From Geothrix campi (lineage in GTDB: Bacteria > Acidobacteriota > Holophagae > Holophagales > Holophagaceae), in NCBI RefSeq assembly GCF_024609265.1, contig NZ_JANHMP010000001.1, positions 1,178,001-1,242,000 of the forward strand: a DNA stretch of 64,000 bases. The letters run 5' to 3'. Positions 45,471 to 54,933 of this stretch are shown here, piece by piece; positions within the stretch are counted from its first letter, which is position 1; each line of letters begins with the position of its first letter. The notes under the pieces were generated by a model. It saw only the letters and a program-made list of their open reading frames with translations. It was not told the origin of the DNA and searched no databases. The position numbers were made by a program, and so were the translations under genes.

Positions 45471-46349
45471 CTAGTCCGCCTTGGGTTGCTTCAGGTTGAT
45501 GCCCAGCTGGCCGGCCTTCTGGAGGGCGATGCGCTCGAGCATGCCGCTGCGGTCCTCGCGGAAAGAGATGTCGCGCTGACCCCAGCCCACGGTCGGATAG
45601 TCCTTCCTCAGCGGGTAGCCTTCCCAGTCCTCGGGGCAGAGGATGCGAGTCATGTCGGGATGATTCGCGAACCGGATCCCGAGCATGTCGTAGATCTCAC
45701 GCTCCATCCAGTTGGCACTGGGGTAGAGCGGGCAGGCGCTCTCGGGCACGAAACCCTCGGGCACGAGAATGCGGAGCCGGAGCCGCTTGCGGCGGCTGAT
45801 GCTCGTCAGGTGGTAGACCACGCTGAAGGCGAAATCCTTGGCCGCTGGATAGTGGGTGGCGGACTGGTCGGCGAGCATCTCGTACTTCAGGGCGGCGTCT
45901 TCGCGGCAGAGAGTCAGCGCCTCGAGAATGGCCTCCTTCTTCACCTGACAGACCAGCTCGCCGGCCTGTTCGAAGATCTCCTCGACCTTGTCGCCCAGGA
46001 GAGTCTGCAGTTTCAGCAGATCGGCGTCCTTCGCCTCCTCGGGCACGGGGGTCTTCAGGTCGTTGTCGTCCTTGCGGGGAACGGGCCGGACGGGGGCCTT
46101 GGGGGCATCCTTGCCTTCGGCCTCAGCCTTGGTCTTGGCGACCTCGTAATCAGCCAGCATCTTCTGCCACTTGGCCTCGTCGGCTTCGGCGGCGGCCTTC
46201 TGCTCGGCCAGGTAGGTCTGGCGGCTCGGCAGGGGCACCGTCTTCGGCATGGCGATCTGCCGGAAGGGCGCGGCCTTGTAGTCGTATACGTACGGGCCGG
46301 CAGGAGCCTCGGGCACTTCCGGGACCGGAGGGGTGTTCGGTTCCGACAT
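45471..46349 (-). CDS. nuoC: NADH-quinone oxidoreductase subunit C with long N-terminal extension
   Basis: The 292-residue protein has the NuoC core in its second half: FSVVYHLTSISRRKRLRLRI, PSANWMEREIYDMLGIRFANHPD and LRKDYPTVGW. The first 110 residues are a Pro/Ala/Lys-rich, partly coiled extension without counterpart in the usual 150-220-residue NuoC. Its ATG overlaps the nuoB stop. Comparison with relatives would show whether the extension is conserved. Confidence 0.92.
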   Translation of the reverse strand: MSEPNTPPVPEVPEAPAGPYVYDYKAAPFRQIAMPKTVPLPSRQTYLAEQKAAAEADEAKWQKMLADYEVAKTKAEAEGKDAPKAPVRPVPRKDDNDLKTPVPEEAKDADLLKLQTLLGDKVEEIFEQAGELVCQVKKEAILEALTLCREDAALKYEMLADQSATHYPAAKDFAFSVVYHLTSISRRKRLRLRILVPEGFVPESACPLYPSANWMEREIYDMLGIRFANHPDMTRILCPEDWEGYPLRKDYPTVGWGQRDISFREDRSGMLERIALQKAGQLGINLKQPKAD

Positions 46350-46858
46350 CAGCCGACCTCCTCGAAGATGTCCTTGTACCGATCGGCCAGGCTGCTGGTC
46401 ATGATCTTGTCCTGTAGCTTCAGGAACCCGTAGATGAAGGCCTCAGGGCGCGGGGGGCAACCCGGAATGTAGACGTCCACGGGGATGACTTTGTCCACGC
46501 CCTGGATCGTGTGGTACGAGTCGAAGGGCCCGCCGGCGGTGGCGCAGGAGCCCATGGCCATCACCCACTTGGGTTCAGGCATCTGGTCGTAGAGGGTCTT
46601 GATGATCGGGGCCATCTTGTAGGTCACCGTGCCCGCGATGATCATCAGATCGGCCTGCCGCGGGCTGGCGCGGAAGATCCCGGCGCCGAAGCGGTCGAAG
46701 TCGAAGCGGCTGGCGCCCGCCGCCATCATCTCGATGGCGCAGCAGGCCAGGCCGAACGTCACGGGCCACACGCTGGTGGCGCGCGACCAGTTCATGACCT
46801 TCTCCACCTTGGTGGTGATCAGGATGTGCTCAAGGGCGGAGGGTTGGTTCATTCCCAT
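46349..46858 (-). CDS. nuoB: NADH-quinone oxidoreductase subunit B
   Basis: The start at 46858 has GGGAG eight bases before it; an ATG two codons later overlaps the nuoA stop and is also possible. The 169-residue protein holds cluster N2 with [19 protein letters not shown] and [10 protein letters not shown], the tandem Cys being diagnostic of complex I. It hands electrons to quinone together with NuoD. Confidence 0.95.
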   Translation of the reverse strand: MGMNQPSALEHILITTKVEKVMNWSRATSVWPVTFGLACCAIEMMAAGASRFDFDRFGAGIFRASPRQADLMIIAGTVTYKMAPIIKTLYDQMPEPKWVMAMGSCATAGGPFDSYHTIQGVDKVIPVDVYIPGCPPRPEAFIYGFLKLQDKIMTSSLADRYKDIFEEVG

Positions 46859-47202
46859 GTCAGGGCTCCCTTGGACCAGATGTAGCCGTAGCCGAACAGC
46901 AGCAGGAACAGGAAGAGGCCGAGTTCGATGAAGCCGAACACAGCCAGTTCCTTCATCTGGATGGCCCACGGCATCAGGAAGACCGTTTCCACGTCGAACA
47001 CCAGGAACATCACTGCCACCAAGTAGTAACGAACGGAAAATTTCTCCCGGGCGTCGTTGGTCGTGACGATGCCGCACTCGTACGTGGAGTATTTCGCCGC
47101 GCTGGGCCAACTGGGGCGCAGGAGCCACGACAGGTTCAGGATGATGATCGGCAGGGCCACTGCTACCAGAATCAGCAGCAGGATGGACGCGTACCCACGC
47201 AT
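46849..47202 (-). CDS. nuoA: NADH-quinone oxidoreductase subunit A
   Basis: The ATG at 47202 follows GGAGG by four bases and gives 117 residues. Three helices are predicted, with the conserved loop [32 protein letters not shown]. It is the first gene of the 11-gene nuo cluster. The 134 bases between it and the divergent pilB-like gene (47203-47336) must hold both promoters, but I see no convincing -35/-10 pair. Confidence 0.94.
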   Translation of the reverse strand: MRGYASILLLILVAVALPIIILNLSWLLRPSWPSAAKYSTYECGIVTTNDAREKFSVRYYLVAVMFLVFDVETVFLMPWAIQMKELAVFGFIELGLFLFLLLFGYGYIWSKGALTWE

Positions 47203-47336
47203 GGAGCCTCCAGGACCAGTCATTGTGGAGTGCCGGTCCCGCGCAGGTCAACGATCTAAGCCAACCGTTGCGTCCTTTGTGACCCATGCCCGATTCCGGT
47301 CATTCAGGGCGGCGCACCTTCCAGTAGGATGTTTCC

Positions 47337-48968
47337 ATGACTTTTCCCAATCCTCCGGACCCCGCGGATGCCGTCGAGACCGGCGATCCAGCTCTGACCG
47401 GCTTCCGGCCGGCCCGGGAGCTGTACCCGAACCTGGATCTGACCCGGGAGCCGGTGGAGTTCGCGCTCTTCCAGGCCATCCCGATCGACCTGATGCTCAA
47501 GCACCACTTCGTGCCGGTGCAGGAACGGGAGGGCGTCCTGTGGGTGGCCATGGCCGACCCCCTGGACATCCCCACCCAGGATCTCCTGCGGCAGCAGCTC
47601 AAGCGGCCCCTGCGCTTCGCGGGCGCCCCCCTGGCCCAGATCCAGGAAGTGCTGAAGAAATCCGAAAGCGGCCAGAAGGTCATGGACGAGGCGGGCGAGG
47701 CCCTCAAGATCCAGGTGCTCCACGAGGAGGACCTGGATGACGAGGTGCTCGATCTGGAGCGCCTTACCGACAAGGACGAGGCCCCCATCGTCCGCCTGGT
47801 GGACACCACCATCTTCAACGCCCTCCAGCGTCGCGCCTCGGATATCCACCTGGAAACCACCGGCGCGGGCTTCCAGATCAAGTACCGCATCGACGGCAGC
47901 CTCTACCCCGCGGCCGAGCCCATCGACCGGCGGTTCGCCTCACCCATCATCAGCCGCATCAAGGTCATGTCCGAGCTGGACATCGCGGAGAAGCGCAAAC
48001 CCCAGGATGGCCGCTTCAAGCTCAAGGTCCGCGGGCGGGCCATCGACTTCCGCGTGAGCATCATGCCCACCATCCACGGCGAGGACGCGGTGATCCGCAT
48101 CCTCGACAAGGAGAACCTCACCGAGGAGTTCCAAACCCTGACCCTGGAGATCCTGGGTTTTTCTGACCACGAACTGAAGCGCCTGCGCCGTTTCGCCCGC
48201 GAGCCCTACGGCATGTTCCTGGTGACGGGTCCCACGGGCTCGGGCAAGACCACCACCCTCTATGCGGTGCTGAGCGAGATCAAGGCCCCCGAGGACAAGA
48301 TCATCACCATCGAAGACCCCGTCGAGTATCAGCTCGAGGGCGTCACCCAGATCCCCGTGAACGAGAAGAAGGGCCTCACCTTCGCCCTGGGCCTGCGGTC
48401 CATCCTCCGTCACGACCCGGACAAGATCCTCGTGGGTGAGATCCGCGACCCCGAGACGGCCCAGATCGCCATCCAGTCCGCCCTCACGGGCCACCTGGTC
48501 TTCACCACCGTCCACGCCAACAACGTGCTGGACGTGATCGGCCGCTTCCAGCACATGGGCGTCGAGGTCTACAACTTCGTGTCGTCCCTGAACTGCATCC
48601 TGGCCCAGCGCCTCATCCGCGTGCTCTGCCCCAAGTGCAAGCGCCCCGCCCCGGCTCCCAGCCCGCAGGACCTGGTGGAGAACGGCGTGGACGAGGCTTG
48701 GCTGCGCCACGCCACCCTGTTCGACCGCGTGGGCTGCGTGGACTGCCACGGCACCGGTTTCCGCGGCCGGCAGGCCATCATCGAGTTCATGGGCCTCAAC
48801 GACGAGATCCGCGAGCTGCTCATCCAGCGGGCCCCCACCCGCGAAGTGAAGGCCGCGGCCCGCCGGGGAGGCATGCAGTTCCTCCGGGAGAGCGCCATCG
48901 AGAAGGTGCGGCTGGGTATCACCACCTTCGCCGAGATCAACAAGGTGACCTTCCGCGACGGGGCCTGA
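47337..48968 (+). CDS. GspE/PilB family secretion or pilus assembly ATPase
   Basis: The 543-residue protein has an N-terminal MshEN/GspE-N domain (about 40-130) and a hexameric ATPase domain with Walker A GPTGSGKTTT, Asp box ITIEDPVEYQL, Walker B VGEIRDPETAQ and His box LVFTTVHANN. A zinc-binding tetracysteine module follows (CPKC ... CVDC). It powers extension of type IV pili or type II secretion from the cytoplasm. Other pilus assembly genes are not adjacent, so PilB and GspE cannot be separated, but the three pilin-like genes in the window are possible clients. It meets the FUSC gene tail to tail without a gap. Confidence 0.92.
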   Translation: MTFPNPPDPADAVETGDPALTGFRPARELYPNLDLTREPVEFALFQAIPIDLMLKHHFVPVQEREGVLWVAMADPLDIPTQDLLRQQLKRPLRFAGAPLAQIQEVLKKSESGQKVMDEAGEALKIQVLHEEDLDDEVLDLERLTDKDEAPIVRLVDTTIFNALQRRASDIHLETTGAGFQIKYRIDGSLYPAAEPIDRRFASPIISRIKVMSELDIAEKRKPQDGRFKLKVRGRAIDFRVSIMPTIHGEDAVIRILDKENLTEEFQTLTLEILGFSDHELKRLRRFAREPYGMFLVTGPTGSGKTTTLYAVLSEIKAPEDKIITIEDPVEYQLEGVTQIPVNEKKGLTFALGLRSILRHDPDKILVGEIRDPETAQIAIQSALTGHLVFTTVHANNVLDVIGRFQHMGVEVYNFVSSLNCILAQRLIRVLCPKCKRPAPAPSPQDLVENGVDEAWLRHATLFDRVGCVDCHGTGFRGRQAIIEFMGLNDEIRELLIQRAPTREVKAAARRGGMQFLRESAIEKVRLGITTFAEINKVTFRDGA

Positions 48969-50867
48969 TCAGACCGGCCCGGCCCCCTGAGGCTGGCCGA
49001 AAGTCAGCAGATCGGCCGATTTCTCGAGGCCCTCCGCCAAGTCCAACAGCACGCGACGCAGGGCTTCCCCGGCCTCCTCCGTGGCCAGCGTTCGCAGCGC
49101 TCCCGCGGTCCGCAGGGGATCCTCGACCAGATGCCGCAAGACCTCGAAGGCGCCTGCCTTCGCGACGCCGGCGACTGAATCCGGGAACTCGTGCAGCTGC
49201 TCGATGGCATATCCCAGGTTGAGCACCGCCAGGATCCCCCTGGGCCAGCGCTCGCCCAGATCCTTCGCGCGGCCCAGATGCAGGGAGAGACGCAGGATCT
49301 GGCGCGACCCGCGCGCCCGCCAGTCCTCGCTGGCGGCTCCGGGCTCTGCCTCGATCATCCGGAGCAGATCCCGGCGGATCACCTCCGCGGTCTCCTCCGC
49401 CTGCCGCACGGAACTCCGGGGCATCAGGATGTAATTGCCGGCCACCAGGCAGGCCGCTGAGGCGAGTGCGGCCGAGCCCCCCACCACGGCCATGGCGCTG
49501 GCGGCCACCGTGGTGCCGGCCTGGCTGGCCAGCAGGAAGCACATGTTGAAATCCACTCCCGCGAGGGCGGTGCGGGGATGGGCCCGCAGAAGGCCTCCCA
49601 GCAGCAGGAAGGGCACCAGCGTCAGCAGCAGGCCTGGGGGGGCGGGGAAGACCGGTTGCACGACGAGGCGGTAGAACACCGCGAGGGCGGCGCCGCCCAC
49701 CACCCCGGCCAGCAGCTTGGGCGCGATGTGCTGGGGCAGCGCCATGGAGCCCAGCACCAGCGAAAAGATGCAGACTCCCACCGCCGCCTGGACCACCAGG
49801 GGCGAGCCCGTCCAGCGGGCCAGAGCCGCGGCCAGGAAAGTGGCGGCCCCCGCGGCCACGGTCGTGCGCCCGGCTTGGGGCCATTCCCGGTGGGGCGCGA
49901 GGACCGCCAGCTGTCGGCGGAAGGGCTGAACGGTGGCGGCAACCAGGGGTTGGCTCAAGCTGGCGTTGGCCTCCAGAATACGGGCCAGGGCGCCCTCCAG
50001 GCGACTGGAGGCGGACAGTGGGCCACTGAAGGCCAGTCCGCTGGATGGCGGGGCTCCAGCCTCCGCGAGCAAGCCTTCCGCAGCCTGGTCGAGGTGCTGT
50101 GCCAAGGCCTCGGCCGCGGCCCGATCCCCCGGCCCGAACGCCACCCCGGCGCTCATGACCGCGAGCGAGCCCACCACCAGCGAATCCACATCATGCAGGC
50201 GGCGGTAGCCCTCGAAGGAGCCCGCCAGGATCAGGCGGGCGGAGGCTTCGACCTCGCTGATTTCCGAGAGGATCCGGCGTTTCTCCGCCCCCATGTCGGT
50301 GGCCCCGCGCCGCAGGACCTGCGCGGCGTAGGTGATGGCATCCGCGGACAGGCGGCGGATGCGGGCGAAGAAGGCCTGGCTTGGCGAGCGGGGGGTCGCG
50401 AGGCCGGTGATGACGGTGGTCACCACCACCCCGATCAGGGTGCATTCCACCCGCGCCGTGGCGAGGTCCAGTGAACCTCCTGGGGCCAGGACCGCCGGAA
50501 TGACGACGATGGCGGCCGTGACGCCTGCCAACAGGGCCCCGTAGCCGTGCACACCGCGCAGCACATGAGTGAGCCCGCCGTTGGCGCCCACCCACAGCCC
50601 CAGCAGGGCGAACTGTGCGTATGGATGCACCGGGGCATGGAGGATGGCGAAGCCGACCGCCGCCCCCAGCAGGGTTCCCAGCACCCGCAGGAGGGCCCGT
50701 TCGAACAGCACCCCCCGCGAGGCCTGGGCCACCACCCAGACCGGCATGGCCGCCCAGTAGGCGTTCTGCACGTGCACGAGCGTGGCGATGGCGAAGGCCA
50801 CCCAGGCCGACAGAGCCAGCACCAGGGCCCGCGTCACCACGGGCCGGTCGATCTCCGGATCCTTCAT
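48969..50867 (-). CDS. FUSC family inner-membrane protein (aromatic acid exporter-like)
   Basis: The 632-residue protein has two blocks of about six membrane helices each, separated by a cytoplasmic helical domain, the plan of the FUSC/YccS/AaeB family. The first block begins ALVLALSAWVAFAIATLVHVQNAYWAAMPVWV and the second contains a repeat-like PLVVQAAVGVCIFSLVLGSM. Family members export aromatic acids or are linked to membrane stress; no adaptor gene is adjacent. Its start overlaps the stop of the ABC exporter gene upstream. Confidence 0.85.
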   Translation of the reverse strand: MKDPEIDRPVVTRALVLALSAWVAFAIATLVHVQNAYWAAMPVWVVAQASRGVLFERALLRVLGTLLGAAVGFAILHAPVHPYAQFALLGLWVGANGGLTHVLRGVHGYGALLAGVTAAIVVIPAVLAPGGSLDLATARVECTLIGVVVTTVITGLATPRSPSQAFFARIRRLSADAITYAAQVLRRGATDMGAEKRRILSEISEVEASARLILAGSFEGYRRLHDVDSLVVGSLAVMSAGVAFGPGDRAAAEALAQHLDQAAEGLLAEAGAPPSSGLAFSGPLSASSRLEGALARILEANASLSQPLVAATVQPFRRQLAVLAPHREWPQAGRTTVAAGAATFLAAALARWTGSPLVVQAAVGVCIFSLVLGSMALPQHIAPKLLAGVVGGAALAVFYRLVVQPVFPAPPGLLLTLVPFLLLGGLLRAHPRTALAGVDFNMCFLLASQAGTTVAASAMAVVGGSAALASAACLVAGNYILMPRSSVRQAEETAEVIRRDLLRMIEAEPGAASEDWRARGSRQILRLSLHLGRAKDLGERWPRGILAVLNLGYAIEQLHEFPDSVAGVAKAGAFEVLRHLVEDPLRTAGALRTLATEEAGEALRRVLLDLAEGLEKSADLLTFGQPQGAGPV

Positions 50868-52618
50868 ATCGCGCCCTTGACCAGTTCCCGTTCCAGGCTC
50901 TGCAGCCGCTTGAGCCGCGCGAAGAGACCCGCCTGAGTGGTCAGCGACTCGGGGGTGCCCAGCTGGACCGCCCGGCCTTCCTCCAATACCAGCACCCGGG
51001 CGCAGGTCTCAGCCACGAAGACCCGGTGGGTGGCCAGCACCAGAGTGGACTTGCCGAGGAAGGCCCGCAGGTTTTCAAGGATGCGACTCTCCGTTTCGGC
51101 ATCCACGGCCGAGAGGGCATCATCCAGCAGCAGCAGGCGGGGACGGCGCAGCAGGGCGCGGGCCAGGGCCGTGCGCTGGCGCTCCCCACCACTGAGCGCC
51201 ACGCCCCGCTCGCCCACCACCGTATCCAGGCCCTCAGGCAGGCGGTGGATCAGCTCATCCATGGCCACCACCCGGGCGATCTCCCAGATCTCCTCCTCGG
51301 TGGCCTCGGGGCGACCCATGGCCAGATTCATGCGCAGCGTATCCGAGAAGAGGAAGGCCTCCTGCGGCACCCAGCCCAGGCCCGCCCAGTGGCGGCGCAG
51401 GGTGGGGTCGGACAGCGGCTCGCCATCCACGAGCATGCGTCCCGCCTGGGGGGCGCGCAGACCCGCCAGCACCTGCAGCAGCAGGGTCTTGCCCGAGCCG
51501 ATGCCGCCCACCACGGCCAGGCTGTCGCCGGGCGCCAGGGCGAGATCCAGCGGGCCCAGGCCGCGACCGGTCTCGAAGCGGTGGCTCACGCCCTCGAGGG
51601 CCAGGGCCACGGGAACCTCGGGCAACGTGATGATCTCTGCGGGAGGAAGGGGCTGCTCGGGGCTGTGGAGCAGCTGGTCCAGCCGTTCCTGACCAGCCTT
51701 GGCCCGCTGGAACAGGTTCGCGGACCAGCCCAGGCTCATCATGGGCCAGGCCAGGGCCACCAGGAACCCCGTGAAGGCCGTGAGGTCGCCCAGGTTCAGG
51801 ACGCCCCGCACCACCAGGCTGCCGCCGTAGGTCACCAGCACGAGCGCGGACACACCGCTGATGAGGGCCGACAGGGGCGCATAGGCGCTGAAGATCACGG
51901 ACTGTTTCATGCTCAGCGAGGCGTGGCGCCGGCTGAGGGCATCGAACTGCGCCACCCGCGCTTCCTCCAGGCCAAAAGCCTGCACCACGCGCTCGCCGCT
52001 GATGGTCTCGTGGCTGTAGGTCGAGAGAGCCGAGAAGGCCAGCTGCAGCTTCTGCTGCACCATGTGGCTCCACTTCCCGATGATGTAGAAACCCAGTGCC
52101 AGGAAGGAGAAGGGCAGCATCACCGCCAGGGTGAGCCGCCAGCTGGTACTGAACATCAGGCCCAGGGTCACCGGCAGGATGGACAGGACCTGGAGGAAGC
52201 TCATGAGGCCCGGTCCCGTCGCCATGCGGACCGTGCCCACGTCATCGCCCAGCCGCGACATGAGGTCGCCCACCCGTTGCCGCTCGTAGAAGGCGAACGG
52301 ACGGGCCAGCAGGAAGCTGTAGAGGGATTCGCGCTGCTCCCGCTCCACATCGCGGCTGAGGCCGATGAGCGTATTGCGCATGAGGTAACGGCCGATGCCC
52401 GCCACCGCCGTGAAGGCCAGCATCCAGACCAGGTAGACGCGTGAACCATGCCAGTCATGGCGCTCGAGTGCGTGGACCGCCCGGCCCGACCAGTAGGGCA
52501 CCACCGAAGCCGCTACACTGCACCAGACCGTGGCCGCCAGACCCCAGTAGAGGGTGCGCCGATGGCGGTCCATGAGCGGCCACCACCAGAACAGCTTCGA
52601 CTCCGAAAGATCCGCCAC
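50864..52618 (-). CDS. ABC exporter half-transporter (MdlA-like)
   Basis: The GTG at 52618 has GGAGG five bases before it and gives 584 residues. A six-helix exporter domain (about 1-310) precedes the ATPase domain with Walker A GGIGSGKT, signature LSGGERQRTALARALL and Walker B LLLLDDALSAVD. Asp stands where the catalytic Glu is usual, as in MdlA and other degenerate halves of heterodimeric exporters, so a partner subunit is expected. None is next to it. It is co-transcribed with the FUSC gene. Confidence 0.88.
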   Translation of the reverse strand: MADLSESKLFWWWPLMDRHRRTLYWGLAATVWCSVAASVVPYWSGRAVHALERHDWHGSRVYLVWMLAFTAVAGIGRYLMRNTLIGLSRDVEREQRESLYSFLLARPFAFYERQRVGDLMSRLGDDVGTVRMATGPGLMSFLQVLSILPVTLGLMFSTSWRLTLAVMLPFSFLALGFYIIGKWSHMVQQKLQLAFSALSTYSHETISGERVVQAFGLEEARVAQFDALSRRHASLSMKQSVIFSAYAPLSALISGVSALVLVTYGGSLVVRGVLNLGDLTAFTGFLVALAWPMMSLGWSANLFQRAKAGQERLDQLLHSPEQPLPPAEIITLPEVPVALALEGVSHRFETGRGLGPLDLALAPGDSLAVVGGIGSGKTLLLQVLAGLRAPQAGRMLVDGEPLSDPTLRRHWAGLGWVPQEAFLFSDTLRMNLAMGRPEATEEEIWEIARVVAMDELIHRLPEGLDTVVGERGVALSGGERQRTALARALLRRPRLLLLDDALSAVDAETESRILENLRAFLGKSTLVLATHRVFVAETCARVLVLEEGRAVQLGTPESLTTQAGLFARLKRLQSLERELVKGAI

Positions 52619-52736
52619 AGCGCCTCCACCATTCAGAGTAGCAACACCAATCCCCCGACCGTAGGCAGGCCTGACAAAAACGCGGACGGGATTACCGGAA
52701 ATGCAAGATGGATAAACAGGATTCAAAGGCAGTTTT

Positions 52737-52811
52737 GCCGGTGATGAACGGTGATTACGGTGATGAGGCTGATATTGGTTTTATCAACGTCCATCACCGT
52801 TCATCACCGGC
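52737..52811. repeat. Hairpin with 19-bp perfect inverted repeat
   Basis: GCCGGTGATGAACGGTGAT at 52737-52755 is matched exactly by its complement at 52793-52811. The left flank carries a GATGGATAAACAGGATT phrase that recurs in inverted form near 58760. The gap 52619-52912 between divergent genes contains these repeats and must also hold two promoters, which I cannot place. Confidence 0.75.
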
Positions 52812-52912
52812 TGATTGCAGTTTCTTGAAGATGTCCTGGCATTGACGAGCAGCCCCTTGGCAGGCCCCACCCTCCCGGGCATGCTGGATGAAACTTCCTC
52901 GAGCCACCACCC

Positions 52913-54274
52913 ATGCGGAATCGCTTTGCCGCCCTGACCTTGGTCTTGCTCTCGGCCCTGGCCCCGATCCGAGCCCAGATGGTGGAGGAATCCCTGCCCC
53001 GGGATCCAGGGCCCCTCGACTTCATCCACGGCGACAGCTATGAGCAGTGGATCCTCCAGTCCCTGGCGGGGGATGCGCTGGTGGGTCTCGGTTCCGGCGG
53101 CCAGGCGGTGCCTCGGCTGGCCACCTCCTGGAAGATCCAGAAGGATGGTGCCATCACCTTCACCCTGCGCGACGATGCGAGGTTCACCGACGGCAGTCTG
53201 GTCACGCCCGAGGATGTCCTCTGGACCTTCACGGAGATCAGCCGCGATCCCAAGGCCAGCCCCACCAAGCGGGCCATTCTGGAGGGTGTCGTGGTGCGCC
53301 TGCAGGAGGACCGGGTGTGGATCCGCTCACCCAAACCCCCGGGCCGCCTGCTGCTGGAGCTGGCCCGGGTGCCAGTGACCCAGAAAGGCCACCCGGAACG
53401 GGGCTCAGGCCCCTTCCTGTACCAGAAGGAACCGGCCGCCTGGACCTTCCTGCGCCGTGAGCACTTCCTGAAGCCCCGCATCGATGGCATCCGGTTCCGC
53501 CTGCTGCCCGACCCCGCCACGGTGCTCCAGGCCACCCAGAAGGGTTGGCTTACGGTGGGTGTCCCGCCCGCCCGCCCGCTGGCGCCTCCCGCCACCCACC
53601 GCGTGGTGATCCAGCCCATGAATGCGCAGCTGGTGGTCTGGAGTCACACCGGAATGGGGGCCCTCCAATTGCTGGAGCGTTGGCGCCAGGATGCCTTCCC
53701 CCCCGGCCTCCTCGGCCAGAATGCGAAGCCCAGCCGCGGCCTGTGGCCCGAAAGCCTGGGCTTCGAACCCCAGGCCATCGACACCGAAGCCCCCCCGCCC
53801 AAGCCCCCTGCCCGCCTGAAGCTGCTCTACGCCTCCGGGGAGGCCTTCACGGAGAACCTGCTACTGGCGCTGCGGGAGCGGGCCCGGAAGGACGGCTTCG
53901 ACCTGCAGCTGGTCCCCTTGGAGCAGGCCATCCTGGTGGATCGGCTCCGCAAGGGCGACTTCGAGCTGGCCTGCTCCGTGGTGGTCTTCGAGCCGCATCC
54001 CTGGGCCGTGCTGGAATACATGGAACCGAAGGGCCCCATGAATGTCACCGGCTGGCGCGATCCCCAGCTGGCCGCCTTGGCGGCGGGGCTCCGGCTCCCT
54101 GGCGATTTCGCCTGGCGGGACCTCCAGAGCCTCTGGGCCAAACACCCCGCCGCTCTGCCCCTCCTCGACTTCCAGAGCCTGGTCTGGGTGGACAAGCGGC
54201 TCACAGTGGAGCCCAGCATTCTGGGGCTCTATCTCGGCACCCCGGGGGCGGCGGGCTGGCGCTGGAACCGGTGA
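52913..54274 (+). CDS. ABC transporter substrate-binding protein, peptide/nickel type (SBP_bac_5)
   Basis: The 453-residue protein has a signal peptide (about 1-21, ending IRAQ) and no lipobox Cys. The SBP_bac_5 pattern is seen in LATSWKIQKDGAITFTLRDDARFTDGSLVTPEDVLWTF, cut here into phrases DDARFTDGS and TPEDVLWTF, and in a RGSGPF turn. It is shorter than the usual 500-550. It is followed at once by two small permease genes with GTGA overlaps. The ligand is unknown. Confidence 0.83.
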   Translation: MRNRFAALTLVLLSALAPIRAQMVEESLPRDPGPLDFIHGDSYEQWILQSLAGDALVGLGSGGQAVPRLATSWKIQKDGAITFTLRDDARFTDGSLVTPEDVLWTFTEISRDPKASPTKRAILEGVVVRLQEDRVWIRSPKPPGRLLLELARVPVTQKGHPERGSGPFLYQKEPAAWTFLRREHFLKPRIDGIRFRLLPDPATVLQATQKGWLTVGVPPARPLAPPATHRVVIQPMNAQLVVWSHTGMGALQLLERWRQDAFPPGLLGQNAKPSRGLWPESLGFEPQAIDTEAPPPKPPARLKLLYASGEAFTENLLLALRERARKDGFDLQLVPLEQAILVDRLRKGDFELACSVVVFEPHPWAVLEYMEPKGPMNVTGWRDPQLAALAAGLRLPGDFAWRDLQSLWAKHPAALPLLDFQSLVWVDKRLTVEPSILGLYLGTPGAAGWRWNR

Positions 54275-54933
54275 CACGGTCCCTGGCCAGGAGCGCCGTC
54301 GCCCAGGGCACGGCCGTCTGGGCTCTGGCGCTGGTCCTGGCCTGGAGCCTTCCCGGGGCCCTATGGCGGCCCGTCCCGCCTCCGCCCTTCCCCGTCCAGG
54401 CGTTGCTTCCCGCCGGCCTCGCCCTGGGTGCCCTGGCCCTCACGGCTCCGCTGCTGGCTTGGCTCGGAGGGCCAGATCTTGCGACCCGGCGCCCCCTGGC
54501 CCTGCTGGAGGCCCCGCCCGACCTGCTCTGGGCCGGCGCTCTGCTCGCCTTCTGGCCCGCGTCCTGGGGCCCGCCAGGCCAAGGCGGCTGGCTCGTCGCC
54601 TTCCTCGCCGCCGCGCTTCCGGGCGAGGTCCGCTGGCTGTCAGCGGCCCTGCCGGGCGAGGTCCCCTTCCCCGCCGCCTGGGGCCCCCAAGTGGTGCGGA
54701 AGGTTCGACGGCTCGCCCTGGCCCGCCTGGTCAGCCGCTGGCTGGCCGCCCGTCTGCCGATCTGGCTCACGGCGTCGCTGGTGCTGGAACGGATGCTGGG
54801 CGTGCCCGGCCTCGGGATGGATTGGATGGACCGCGTGGCCGGTCGGGACCGGGCGGGACTCGCAGCCTGGATGGCGACCCTGGCCCTGCTTTGGTTGCTG
54901 TCGCGGCCCCTGGAAACCGAGGCCGTTTCGTGA
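54271..54933 (+). CDS. Reduced DppB-like ABC permease
   Basis: The GTG at 54271 overlaps the stop of the binding-protein gene and gives 220 residues with about five to six helices. The last third, RLPIWLTASLVLERMLGVPGLG and then a WMDRVAGRDRAGLAAW run, matches the EAA-loop region of DppB-type permeases (normally VVETVF-PGLG). The first part is very hydrophobic and weakly conserved, and the protein is about 100 residues shorter than DppB. It forms a tight unit with the gene that follows. Confidence 0.65.
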   Translation: MTRSLARSAVAQGTAVWALALVLAWSLPGALWRPVPPPPFPVQALLPAGLALGALALTAPLLAWLGGPDLATRRPLALLEAPPDLLWAGALLAFWPASWGPPGQGGWLVAFLAAALPGEVRWLSAALPGEVPFPAAWGPQVVRKVRRLALARLVSRWLAARLPIWLTASLVLERMLGVPGLGMDWMDRVAGRDRAGLAAWMATLALLWLLSRPLETEAVS

